64,000 nucleotides of DNA from Desulfocarbo indianensis (lineage in GTDB: Bacteria > Desulfobacterota > Desulfarculia > Desulfarculales > Desulfarculaceae), in contig LBMP01000001.1 of NCBI GenBank assembly GCA_001184205.1, positions 227,364 to 291,363 of the forward strand, given 5' to 3'. Within the stretch, counting starts at the first letter, position 1; every line of letters begins with the position of its first letter. The translations under genes were made by a program, and so were the position numbers. Below are positions 54,506 to 63,109 of this stretch, piece by piece. The notes under the pieces were generated by a model. It did no database searches. It was given only the letters and a program-made list of their open reading frames with translations, and was not told where the DNA came from.

Positions 54506-55680
54506 GAAGCGTAGTAGTCCCGGATCACGCCCACCACCCGCTCTTTTTGCTCCATGGTCAGCTCGGGGTAGATGGGCAGGGCCAGCACCTCGGCCGCGGC
54601 TTTTTCTGCCACCGGGAAAGCGCCCGGACCGTGCCCCAGGCCGGCGAAGCATTCCGCCAAATGCAGCGGCGTGGGATAGTAGACCGCGTGGCCGATCTTG
54701 GCCTCGCCCAGGCGCCGCATGAGCCCGGCCCGGTCCTGCACGCGGATCACGTATTGGTTGAAAACGTGGCTTTCGGCCGCCTCGGGCCAGGCCCGGAAGG
54801 GCAGCGACGCCTGCCCCCGCTCCAGGATGCCGCTCTCGCTGAACAGGCGGTCGTAGTCGGCCGCGTTACTGCGGCGGGCGGCGCTCCAGGAATCCAGGTG
54901 GGGCAGCTTGGCGCTTATCACCGCGGCCTGCAGGGCGTCCAGGCGGAAATTGCCTCCCACGTACAGGTGCCGGTATTTCTCCTTGGGGTGGGAGCCGTGG
55001 GTCCGCATGGAGGAGAGCTTCTCGGCCAGCTCATCGTCGCGGCAGGTGATCAGGCCGCCGTCGCCGGCGCCGCCCAGGTTTTTGGAGGGGAAAAAGGAGA
55101 AGCAGCCGGCGTCGCCGATGATGCCCGCCTTTTGGGTCTTGCCGTCCGGCCTGGGATAGATCACGCCGATGGCCTGGGCCGCGTCCTCCACCACCATGAG
55201 GCCGTGTTTGTTGGCCAGTTCCATGAGGGGCCCCATCTCGGCGGGCTGGCCGAAAAGGTGCACGGGAATCATGGCCTTGGGCCGGGCGGGCAGGTCCTGG
55301 CGGGCCAGCAGCTCGGCCACCTTGGCCGGGTCCAGGTTGTAGGTGTCGGGGTCGATATCGGCGAAAAGCGGCACCGCGCCCAGCCGCACGATGGAGCCCA
55401 CCGTGGCGAAAAAGGTGAAGGGCGTGGTGACCACGCCGTGGCCGGGCCCCACCCCCAGCGCCATGAGGGCAAGCAAGAGGGCGTCGGTGCCCGAGGAGAC
55501 TCCCAAGGCGTGGGGCGCGCCCAAATAGGCGGCCAACTCCTCCTCGGCCCGGCCCACGTGGGGGCCCAGGATGAAGGCTTGTTGTTCGAACACCTCGGCC
55601 ACTCTGGGCATGATTTCGTCTTTGATGGCGGCGAATTGAGCCTTGAGGTCCAAAAGGGGCACCGGCGCGGCTGCGGTCAT
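54502..55680 (-). CDS. DegT/DnrJ/EryC1/StrS-family sugar aminotransferase
   Basis: 392 residues from ATG 55680, with AAGGAG a few bases upstream. The PLP-enzyme landmarks are present: GVSSGTDALLLAL, VHLFGQPAEM, VVEDAAQAIGV (PLP-binding Asp) and CFSFFPSKNLGGAGDGG, where the Lys of SKNLG forms the Schiff base; RLDALQAAV follows. These enzymes aminate keto-sugars bound to a nucleotide, typically yielding 4-amino- or 3-amino-6-deoxy sugars. It is divergent from the sirtuin gene and convergent with the GT4 gene. The sugar made cannot be fixed without its dehydratase partner, which is not adjacent. Confidence 0.9.
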   Translation of the reverse strand: MTAAAPVPLLDLKAQFAAIKDEIMPRVAEVFEQQAFILGPHVGRAEEELAAYLGAPHALGVSSGTDALLLALMALGVGPGHGVVTTPFTFFATVGSIVRLGAVPLFADIDPDTYNLDPAKVAELLARQDLPARPKAMIPVHLFGQPAEMGPLMELANKHGLMVVEDAAQAIGVIYPRPDGKTQKAGIIGDAGCFSFFPSKNLGGAGDGGLITCRDDELAEKLSSMRTHGSHPKEKYRHLYVGGNFRLDALQAAVISAKLPHLDSWSAARRSNAADYDRLFSESGILERGQASLPFRAWPEAAESHVFNQYVIRVQDRAGLMRRLGEAKIGHAVYYPTPLHLAECFAGLGHGPGAFPVAEKAAAEVLALPIYPELTMEQKERVVGVIRDYYAS

Positions 55681-55799
55681 GACGACTCCTTTTTGGTTCC
55701 AGTCAAACGGGGGCTTGCTAAACCCGCCGCGATGCGACAAAGTGGTGGCGATGAATCAAAACACCTTCTGGTACAAGGTTTATCACGAAAGGTTGCGTT

Positions 55800-56549
55800 G
55801 TGGAAGATAGGATTGCGGAGGTAGCCAAGCTGCTGGCCGAAGCCGAAACCACGGTGGCCCTCACCGGGGCCGGCATCAGCGTGGAAAGCGGCATACCGGC
55901 CTTCCGCGGCGCCCAAGGCCTGTGGGAGCGCTACGACCCCATGGAATACGCCAGCATCGACGCCTTCCAGGCCAATCCGGCCAAGGTTTGGACCATGCTG
56001 CTGGAGCTGGAGGATCTGGTGATGGCGGCGCGCCCCAATCCGGCGCACCAGGCCCTGGCCCGGTTGGAGAACATGGGAAGGCTGGCCTCGGTGGTCACCC
56101 AAAACATAGACGGCCTGCATCAAAGCGCGGGCAGCCGCCACGTGGTGGAGTTTCACGGCTCGGGCCGCCGGCTGCGCTGCATTGACTGCGGCCGCCAGGT
56201 GGGCAGGAGCGAAATAATGATGAGCGAGATGCCCCCCCGCTGCGGCTGCGGCGGGCTCATCAAGCCCGACGTGGTGTTTTTCGGCGAGCCCATTCCCGAG
56301 CGGGCCGCCATGACCGCCTTCGCCCTGGCCAGCGCTTGTCAGGTGATGCTGGTGGTGGGCACCTCGGCCACCGTGGCCCCGGCCAGCCATTTGCCCATGC
56401 TGGCCAAACGGGCCGGCGCCACGGTGGTGGAGATCAACTTGGATATCTCCCAGCTTTCCCAGGGCGTTTCCGATTACGTTTTTCAGGCCAGCGCCAGCCG
56501 GGTGCTGCCCAGCCTGGCCCAAGCCGTGGAACAGCTGGCGGCCGAATAG
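55800..56549 (+). CDS. cobB: Sirtuin-type NAD-dependent protein deacylase
   Basis: 249 residues from GTG 55800. LTGAGISVESGIPAFRG is the NAD-binding loop, VTQNIDGLHQSAG follows, and the catalytic His is in VVEFHGSG. The zinc site is CIDC...CGC (RCIDCGRQ, PPRCGCGG), followed by KPDVVFFGE, VVGTSATVAP and a C-terminal VEINLD motif. It removes acyl groups from lysines using NAD. The gene is squeezed between a DegT aminotransferase and a GT4 (6-base gap), so here it may be co-transcribed with glycan genes, although a housekeeping role is equally possible. Confidence 0.92.
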   Translation: MEDRIAEVAKLLAEAETTVALTGAGISVESGIPAFRGAQGLWERYDPMEYASIDAFQANPAKVWTMLLELEDLVMAARPNPAHQALARLENMGRLASVVTQNIDGLHQSAGSRHVVEFHGSGRRLRCIDCGRQVGRSEIMMSEMPPRCGCGGLIKPDVVFFGEPIPERAAMTAFALASACQVMLVVGTSATVAPASHLPMLAKRAGATVVEINLDISQLSQGVSDYVFQASASRVLPSLAQAVEQLAAE

Positions 56550-56555
56550 GGCATC

Positions 56556-57692
56556 ATGCCGGAGCCGCTAAGCATCTGCCATATCATCACCACCACCAGC
56601 CCCGGCGGAGCCGAAAAGCAGCTCGTGGCGCTGGCGGCCAACCGCCCGGACTGGCAGGAGCACGCGGTGATCTGCCTGAGCCCTCCCGGCGAGCTGGCCC
56701 CGGCCCTGGAAGCCGCCGGCGCGCCGGTGCGGAGCCTGGGCCTGCGGCCCGGCCCGGCCGCGCTGCTGCGCGGTCCCGGCCTGATTCGCGGCATCCTGGC
56801 CCGGACCCGGCCGCACATCGTGCAGACCTGGCTCTACCACGCCGATCTCCTGGGAGCCCTCGGCGCGCGGCTGGCGGGGATAAAGCGCCTGATCTGGACG
56901 GTGCGCTGCGCGGACATGGATTTTTCCCGTTACGCCCTTTCCACCCGTCTGGTGGTCAAGGCCTGCACCGCGCTTTCCTCCTGGCCCGCGGCCATCGTGG
57001 CCAACAGCCGCGCCGGCGCGGAGTGGCACCTGGCCCGGGGTTATAAGCAAAAGCCCCGCCTGATTCCCAACGGCTTCGACACCGGTCTTTTCCGGCCCGA
57101 CGCCGCCGCCCGCGAGACGGTGCGCCGGGAACTGGGCATACCGCCCCAGGCCCTGGCGGTGGGCCGGGTGGCCAGGCTGGACGCCATGAAGGACTATCCC
57201 GGCCTGCTCCGGGCGGCGCAAGAGGCCATCCAGCGCAGGCCGGAGTTGTTCTTCATCCTGGCGGGCCAGGGGGTGCGGGCGGAAACGCCCGAGCTGCGCG
57301 GCTGGCTCGAACCGCCTCTGGCGGGCCGCGCCTTGCTGCTGGGCCCGCGCCGGGACGTGCCCCGTCTGCTGAACGCCCTGGATTTGCACCTGTCCAATTC
57401 CCTCAGCGAGGGCATGCCCAACGTGGTGGGAGAGGCCATGGCCGTGGGGCTGCCCAATCTGGTCAGCGACGCCGGCGACAGCCGGGAGCTGGTGGGCGAG
57501 ACCGGCTGGGTGGTTCCGGCGGGGGAGCCCCCGGCCCTGGCCGAGGCGCTGGCGGGAATCGCCGGCCTGGAGCGCGGAGAGCTTAGCAGCCGGGGCCAGG
57601 CGGCCCGGCGGCGCATCATCCAGCGCTATTCCCTGGAGGCCATGGTCCAGGCCTATTCGGAGCTTTACCGGGAGCTGTCAGGCGGCGCTTGA
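56556..57692 (+). CDS. GT4-family glycosyltransferase
   Basis: 378 residues, ATG six bases after the sirtuin stop. ICHIITTTSPGGAEKQLVAL is the N-terminal loop typical of GT4 enzymes of exopolysaccharide loci. The C-terminal domain has VGRVARLDAMKDYPGLL, LFFILAGQG, LSNSLSEGMPNVVGEAMAVGLP (EX7E motif) and GWVVPAGEP. Probably cytoplasmic, adding a sugar to a lipid-linked glycan. The 3' end overlaps the opposite-strand membrane-protein gene by 28 bases. Confidence 0.88.
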   Translation: MPEPLSICHIITTTSPGGAEKQLVALAANRPDWQEHAVICLSPPGELAPALEAAGAPVRSLGLRPGPAALLRGPGLIRGILARTRPHIVQTWLYHADLLGALGARLAGIKRLIWTVRCADMDFSRYALSTRLVVKACTALSSWPAAIVANSRAGAEWHLARGYKQKPRLIPNGFDTGLFRPDAAARETVRRELGIPPQALAVGRVARLDAMKDYPGLLRAAQEAIQRRPELFFILAGQGVRAETPELRGWLEPPLAGRALLLGPRRDVPRLLNALDLHLSNSLSEGMPNVVGEAMAVGLPNLVSDAGDSRELVGETGWVVPAGEPPALAEALAGIAGLERGELSSRGQAARRRIIQRYSLEAMVQAYSELYRELSGGA

Positions 57693-60034
57693 TCATTGGC
57701 GGGAGACGGCGCAGGGGGCGCGGCTGCCACCTGCACCCGGTCCACCATCAGGCCGCAATTATCCTCGGGGCAGGAAGCCCAGGTCAGGGAAAACCAGTGC
57801 GCGCCCCGGCTCACCGGCCCCAGGGAGACCACCGCTTCGGCCAGCCCCGTTGACCAGGGCTGCTCGAACAGTCGTCCCTCCAGCGAAGCCGTGATCCGTC
57901 CTCCGGCCTGGGGCAGGCCCTGAACGCGCAAGACGGACTCGCCGCCGGGGAAATACAGCCGCCCGCTCAATTGGCCGCCGTCCCGCAGCAACTGTCCCCG
58001 CTTTTCCCCCGGCCCAAGCCCCTGGGACCAAAGGCTGGCGTCCTTGGCCCGCAAGCCTTCCGCCTCCAGGGATGTCACCTGGGCCGATGAGCCCAGGCAC
58101 AATCCGCCCAGGAACACCAGCCCGCAGATCAGGGCCACCGCCAGCGCCTCGCGCTCGCCCAGGCCCGCCGGAGCCTGGTTTTTCCCTTTGGCCTGGCGCC
58201 ACACGGCAATGCCCCAAATAAGCCCCAGCGCCAGCGCGCCAACCAACCAGGGCGCAAACGCCGCCGAGGGGACGAAAAGGCTGGGAGCCAATTGACGGAG
58301 GAAAAGGCCCATGGCCTCTTCTAGGGAAGCCAGCAGGGGATTGACCCCCGTGGGCAGGCTGAAACGCCAGGCCGGGGCCAGGGTGAGCAGCCAGGCGTAG
58401 AACAGCCCCAACAGCGCCGGCGCCAGGGCCCAAAGCCGCCGCCAGGGCCGGTTCAAGCCCTCCAGCGCCACGGCCAGGGGCAGGGCCAGGGCGGGCAAGG
58501 CCACCGCGATCAGGCGGCCCGGCCCCGCCTGGCCGCCGTGCCAGAGATGCCAGCGGAGCAGGCAAATGGAGGCCAGGTACAACGCGGCCGGCAGCAGGGC
58601 CAGCAGGGCGGGCCGGCGGTGCAGCCTTATCGCGGCGGGGATGCCGGCCAAGGCCAGCAGATAAATGGGCGCGGCCGTTAGAACCCCGTAATTCTGATCC
58701 AGGGCCAGGCCCGCCAGGGCATGGGCCGCCGCCCGGACCAGGGAGGGAGCCTCCCGCATCAGAGCCAGGGCCTCGCCCCAGGAAAAAGCCAGGGCCTTGG
58801 GCCACCAGGCCTGGGGCGCCTGCCAGAGACAGGCGGCGGCCAGGCCAAGCAAGGCCAGGCCGAGCAGGAAGGCTTTCAGCCAGCCCCAGCGCCGGCCCAG
58901 GAGATAGGCCCCGCCCGCAACGGCCAGGCCGCCGGCCAGGCCCGCCAGGCGCAGCTTCAGCCAGACCATCACCGCCGCCGTGCAAGCCGCGCCCAGGCCG
59001 GCGGCCCAGGGATGGCGGTCCAGCCTGACCAGCAAGCGCAGGCCGATGGCCCAAAGCAGCATGGCCGGCGCGTCGGGCAATGCCTGCTGCCCGATGACCA
59101 AGACCGGAGCCGAGAATAAAACCAGGCCGGCGGCGGCGGCCGAGGGCCCCCGTGGCAAGCCGGCCTCTTCCAGCCATAGGAGCACTTGCAAACCCGTGAA
59201 GGCCAGCAGGCCGGCGAAGAAAAGCAGCACGCCCAGGCGTCCGCCCGCCGCTTGCAGGGGGGCGATGAACAGGGCGAACACGCCGCCGCTTTTCATCCGG
59301 GGCGGGGCCTGGCCTTCCTCCAGGGGCCAATGGAACTCTTTCGCCGCCAGGCGCTGGTCCTCTTGGCTGGCGACGAAGCCGGGCCCGCGCCGGTAGGCCT
59401 CGGCCTCCAGGAGCAGGCCCGCTTCCTCGCCGGTGGTGGAAACCGCCTGATTCACCCACACCGCGGCCAGGCCCAGCACCATCCAAAGCGCCACGAAAAC
59501 CGCCGCCTGCCCCCTGAAGCTCATGGCGTCGTCTTGCCCCGGCCGGCGGCGCAGATGGGCCTTCCACAGGAGGCGCAATACAATGGAGGTCTTGAAGGTC
59601 AGGGCCCCCAGGAAAAGCAGGCCCGCGGCCAGAAAGCCGTTGCCCAGCTCCCGCCAGACCATGGGCAGCAGCAGCATGGCCGGCAATATAAGATAGGATA
59701 CCGCGTCCTGGCGCAGGGCCTCGCGGATCTCCGGCTCGACCTGGCCGCGCCGCTCCGGCGGCAGCAGCCAGATGATGATCGCCAAAATCAGGCTGGGGAG
59801 AAAAACCGCTGCCGGCAGGGCCAGGGTGACGAAGAACTCCAACCCCTGGGGCCGGGCGGCCTGGGCCAGGGCCCCCAGCAACGGCCGGTCGGCCAGTCCC
59901 TGGTGGGCCCAGAACATCTCCAGCAGCAAGGCGCAAATCAGGCTCGCCGCCACGCCCATGCCCAATTGGATGGGGATGGTCTGCGCGGCCAGCTTGCTTG
60001 CGGCCAAATTATTTTTTCTCGCGCTCAAGCTCAT
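57665..60034 (-). CDS. Large integral membrane protein, unknown (GT-C-like layout)
   Basis: 789 residues from ATG 60034, chosen because the ~37 residues before it look non-coding. About 15 membrane segments are spread over the first 660 residues, with a periplasmic loop around 200-270 (AEAYRRGPGFVASQEDQR) that may hold an acidic catalytic residue. The last ~130 residues form a soluble, beta-rich domain (GGQLSGRLYFPGGESVLRVQG) at the C-terminus, which may bind carbohydrate. The architecture resembles GT39/GT-C mannosyltransferases or membrane proteins of glycan loci. It is convergent with the GT4 gene and diverges from the third asparagine synthetase gene; the 60035-60276 space has no other gene. 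Confidence 0.6.
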   Translation of the reverse strand: MSLSARKNNLAASKLAAQTIPIQLGMGVAASLICALLLEMFWAHQGLADRPLLGALAQAARPQGLEFFVTLALPAAVFLPSLILAIIIWLLPPERRGQVEPEIREALRQDAVSYLILPAMLLLPMVWRELGNGFLAAGLLFLGALTFKTSIVLRLLWKAHLRRRPGQDDAMSFRGQAAVFVALWMVLGLAAVWVNQAVSTTGEEAGLLLEAEAYRRGPGFVASQEDQRLAAKEFHWPLEEGQAPPRMKSGGVFALFIAPLQAAGGRLGVLLFFAGLLAFTGLQVLLWLEEAGLPRGPSAAAAGLVLFSAPVLVIGQQALPDAPAMLLWAIGLRLLVRLDRHPWAAGLGAACTAAVMVWLKLRLAGLAGGLAVAGGAYLLGRRWGWLKAFLLGLALLGLAAACLWQAPQAWWPKALAFSWGEALALMREAPSLVRAAAHALAGLALDQNYGVLTAAPIYLLALAGIPAAIRLHRRPALLALLPAALYLASICLLRWHLWHGGQAGPGRLIAVALPALALPLAVALEGLNRPWRRLWALAPALLGLFYAWLLTLAPAWRFSLPTGVNPLLASLEEAMGLFLRQLAPSLFVPSAAFAPWLVGALALGLIWGIAVWRQAKGKNQAPAGLGEREALAVALICGLVFLGGLCLGSSAQVTSLEAEGLRAKDASLWSQGLGPGEKRGQLLRDGGQLSGRLYFPGGESVLRVQGLPQAGGRITASLEGRLFEQPWSTGLAEAVVSLGPVSRGAHWFSLTWASCPEDNCGLMVDRVQVAAAPPAPSPANDQAPPDSSR

Positions 60035-60276
60035 TGCCCTGCCGATGGCCCCCCCAAGCCCCTCTTGCAACCCGTCGCTGGCCCGCCCGCGCCTACGGCG
60101 GCCTATAGCCGCCAACGCCGCCGTTGGCTGCACTATCCCACACAAGGGCGGGGCGCGGCAAGCCTCGCCGCCCGCCGCCGCCTTGGCTAGCTCCCGCGAC
60201 TATCTGCTATACTTGGCGGCGGCGATCGCGTTCGCATCAGCCGTGTGGTGGTTCATAACGAAAGGCGCTGGCCAAC

Positions 60277-62238
60277 GTGTGCGGCTTGACAGGTTTTCTG
60301 CAAACTGACGGCGGGGAGGCCGCTGGCATGGCGGCCCTGGCCGGGAAGATGGCCGACACCCTCCGCCACCGCGGCCCCGACGACCGGGGGGCCTGGGCCG
60401 AAGGCGCCTGCGCCCTGGGCCACCGGCGGCTGTCGGTGATCGACCTTTCCCCGCACGGCGCCCAACCCATGGCCTCCCGCGACGGACGCCTGGTCATCGC
60501 CTACAACGGCGAAATATACAACTACCAGGCCATGCGCGCCGACCTGGAAAAAAATGACCCCGCTTTGCGGGGGGCCTGGCGCGGCAGCTCGGATACCGAG
60601 GTGCTCTTGGAGGCGGCCGGCCGCTGGGGGGTTGACGAGGCGACCCGCCGCGCCAACGGCATGTTCGCCTTCGCCCTGTGGGACCGCCAAAAAAAACTGC
60701 TGCACCTGGGCCGCGACCGCCTGGGGGAAAAGCCGCTCTATTACGCCTGGATGGGCCGCCACTTCCTTTTCGGCTCCGAGCTGAAGGCCCTGAAGGCCCA
60801 CCCCGCCTTCCAGGCCGGCATAGACAGCGGCGTGCTGGCGCTCTATATGCGCCATAATTACGTGCCCGCTCCCTATTGCATATACCAGGGCGTGGCCAAG
60901 CTGCCGCCGGGCTGCCTGCTCACGGTGTCGCCGGAGCGGCCCGGAGAAACCCCGCCGCCCAGGGCCTATTGGAGCGCGCGCCAGGCCTGCCAGGCCGGCG
61001 CGGCGGACCCCTTCCGGGGCACGGCCCAGGAGGCGCTGGCTCAACTGGAGGAGCTGCTGCTGGAGGCGGTGGAGATGCGCATGGTGGCCGACGTGCCCCT
61101 GGGCGCTTTTCTATCCGGCGGCATCGATTCCTCCACCATCGTGGCCCTGATGCAGGCCCGCAGTACGCGCCCGGTCAAGACCTTTTCCATCGGCTTCAGC
61201 GAGGAGGCCTACAACGAAGCGCCCTTCGCCAAGGAGGTGGCCGCCCATCTGGGCACCCAGCACACCGAGCTTTACGTAACCCCCCAGGAAGCCCTGGACG
61301 TGGTGCCGCTCCTGCCCAGGCTCTATGACGAGCCTTTCAGCGATTCGTCCCAGATACCCACCTATCTGGTTTCCCAGCTGGCCCGGCGGCACGTCACGGT
61401 GAGCCTTTCCGGCGACGCCGGCGACGAGCTTTTCGGCGGCTACGACCGCTACGCCTGGGGGCGGCGCATCTGGAACCAGACCGGCCGGCTGCCCTATCCC
61501 CTGCGCCGCCTGGCGGCGGGTCTGTTGACCGCGGCGCCCCGCGGGCTCTTGAGCGCGGGCTTGGCCCCCTTCAAGCGCTGGCTGCCGCCGGAGGTGACCC
61601 GCCGCGACCCCGGCGAGATGGCGCAACGGGTGGCCCGCTACCTAAAGGTCAAAAACCCGGAGGCCATGTATCTGGGCCTGGTTTCCCATTGGCAGCCCGA
61701 GGACGGCCTGGTGCCGGGGGCCCAGGAGCCCGCCACGCCCCTCAACGACCCAGCCCAGTGGCCCGACTTCAGCGACTTCACCCTGCGCATGATGTATCTG
61801 GATCTGGTCACTTACCTGCCCGACGATATTCTGGTGAAGGTGGACCGGGCGGCCATGGGCGTGAGCCTGGAATCGCGCATACCCCTGCTGGATCACCGGG
61901 TGGTGGAATTCGCCTGGCGCTTGCCGCTGGCCATGAAGATCAAAGACGGCCAGGGCAAATGGCTCCTGCGGCAACTGCTCTATAAGTACGTGCCGCCCGC
62001 CATGGTGAAAAGGCCCAAGAAGGGTTTCGGGGTGCCCATCGACCATTGGCTGCGCGGTCCCTTGCGGGAATGGGCCGGCGATCTTCTCGCCCCCGGCTCC
62101 ATGAGCCGGCAGGGCTTCCTGAATCCCCAGGTGGTGCAGCGCGCCTGGCGCGAACACCAGGAGGGAGTGAAGGACTGGCACTATTGGCTGTGGGACGTGC
62201 TCATGTTCCAGGCCTGGCTGGCGGAGCACAACGCCTGA
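60277..62238 (+). CDS. asnB: Glutamine-hydrolysing asparagine synthetase, copy 3
   Basis: 653 residues from GTG 60277. Cys2 (MCGLTGF), RHRGPDDRGAW, NGEIYNYQAM, the PP-loop LSGGIDSSTIV, and SGDAGDELFGG are all intact. It shares the exosortase/EPS-linked style of asparagine synthetase with the copies at 8.9 and 10.9 kb, but is longer by 17 residues and more GC-rich. It is followed after a short gap by a DPM1-like glycosyltransferase. As with the other copies, amidation of a glycan component is as likely as asparagine synthesis. Confidence 0.9.
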   Translation: MCGLTGFLQTDGGEAAGMAALAGKMADTLRHRGPDDRGAWAEGACALGHRRLSVIDLSPHGAQPMASRDGRLVIAYNGEIYNYQAMRADLEKNDPALRGAWRGSSDTEVLLEAAGRWGVDEATRRANGMFAFALWDRQKKLLHLGRDRLGEKPLYYAWMGRHFLFGSELKALKAHPAFQAGIDSGVLALYMRHNYVPAPYCIYQGVAKLPPGCLLTVSPERPGETPPPRAYWSARQACQAGAADPFRGTAQEALAQLEELLLEAVEMRMVADVPLGAFLSGGIDSSTIVALMQARSTRPVKTFSIGFSEEAYNEAPFAKEVAAHLGTQHTELYVTPQEALDVVPLLPRLYDEPFSDSSQIPTYLVSQLARRHVTVSLSGDAGDELFGGYDRYAWGRRIWNQTGRLPYPLRRLAAGLLTAAPRGLLSAGLAPFKRWLPPEVTRRDPGEMAQRVARYLKVKNPEAMYLGLVSHWQPEDGLVPGAQEPATPLNDPAQWPDFSDFTLRMMYLDLVTYLPDDILVKVDRAAMGVSLESRIPLLDHRVVEFAWRLPLAMKIKDGQGKWLLRQLLYKYVPPAMVKRPKKGFGVPIDHWLRGPLREWAGDLLAPGSMSRQGFLNPQVVQRAWREHQEGVKDWHYWLWDVLMFQAWLAEHNA

Positions 62239-62363
62239 TGGGCCGGGCCGGGCGCGGCAGAGTCTAGCGGTATTAGATGGCTGGGCGACCAGCCCGCCTT
62301 GACGCGCCGGTTTTTTTGTTATATCAGCTACCAGTTCGGCGGGTCGTCCGCGATGGGGGAGCT

Positions 62364-63044
62364 TTGCTGCTATCGGTAATAGTGCCGGTCTATAACGAGG
62401 AGCGGACCATCCTGGAGGTTCTGCGGCAGGTGGCCCAGGTTCCCCTTGCCAAGGAGATCATCGTGGTGGACGATGGCTCCCAGGACGGCACCCGCGATCT
62501 TTTGCGCGACCGGCTCCCCCCGGAAGCGCGGTTGTGTCTGCATGCGGGCAATCGCGGCAAGGGCGCGGCGGTGCGCACCGGCCTGGGCCAGGCCAGGGGC
62601 GAGGTGATCATCATCCAGGACGCCGACCTGGAATACGACCCCCGCGACTACCCGGCCCTGGTGCGGCCCATCATGGAGGGCAGGACCCAGGTGGTTTACG
62701 GCTCCCGGATGCTGAAGCCGGACAACCCCAGGGGCGGCCTGCCCTTCTACATAGGCGGGCGCACGGTGACCCTGGCCGCCAATCTGTTGTTCGGCTGCCG
62801 GCTCACCGACGAGCCCACTTGCTACAAGGTTTTCAGCCGCCGGGTTTTGCGCGGAATCGAGATCGAGAGCGACGGGTTCGAGTGGGAGCCCGAGGTCACC
62901 GCCAAGCTGCTCAAAAAAGGCGTGGGGATCATGGAAGTGCCCATATCCTATTTCCCGCGCGGCAAGGCGGCCGGCAAAAAAATCAGGGCCCTGGACGGCG
63001 CCAAGGCCATCTGGACCCTTTTGAAACATCGGCTGCGGGATTAA
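62364..63044 (+). CDS. GT2 glycosyltransferase, dolichyl-phosphate mannosyltransferase (DPM1)-like
   Basis: 226 residues if started at TTG 62364, which begins directly with LLLSVIVPVYNEE; the open frame reaches ATG 62277, so a longer form is possible. The GT-A core has VDDGSQDGT and the metal-binding IQDADLEYDP, then YGSRML, and DEPTCYKVFSR late in the domain, as in polyprenyl-phosphate glycosyltransferases without a membrane tail. It probably makes a polyprenyl-phosphate-linked mannose or glucose for the GT-C-like membrane proteins. It lies between asnB copy 3 and UDP-glucose dehydrogenase. Confidence 0.85.
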   Translation: MLLSVIVPVYNEERTILEVLRQVAQVPLAKEIIVVDDGSQDGTRDLLRDRLPPEARLCLHAGNRGKGAAVRTGLGQARGEVIIIQDADLEYDPRDYPALVRPIMEGRTQVVYGSRMLKPDNPRGGLPFYIGGRTVTLAANLLFGCRLTDEPTCYKVFSRRVLRGIEIESDGFEWEPEVTAKLLKKGVGIMEVPISYFPRGKAAGKKIRALDGAKAIWTLLKHRLRD

Positions 63045-63109
63045 GGCCCGCCGGCCTGAACCGGATAATTCACAACGCCGCGCCGAGGGCGGCCTGGGAA
63101 CGACGAGCG

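Noticed and set aside
53075..54652. 525-codon minus-strand frame across the GT4 gene
   Set aside because: Shadow of the plus-strand glycosyltransferase, which has the EX7E motif.
54547..55824. 425-codon plus-strand frame opposite the DegT gene
   Set aside because: Shadow; the minus-strand protein contains the PLP lysine and Asp motifs.
57759..59936. 725-codon minus-strand frame in another register inside the membrane-protein gene
   Set aside because: Gly/Pro/Arg-rich shadow; the alternative frame gives alternating membrane helices.
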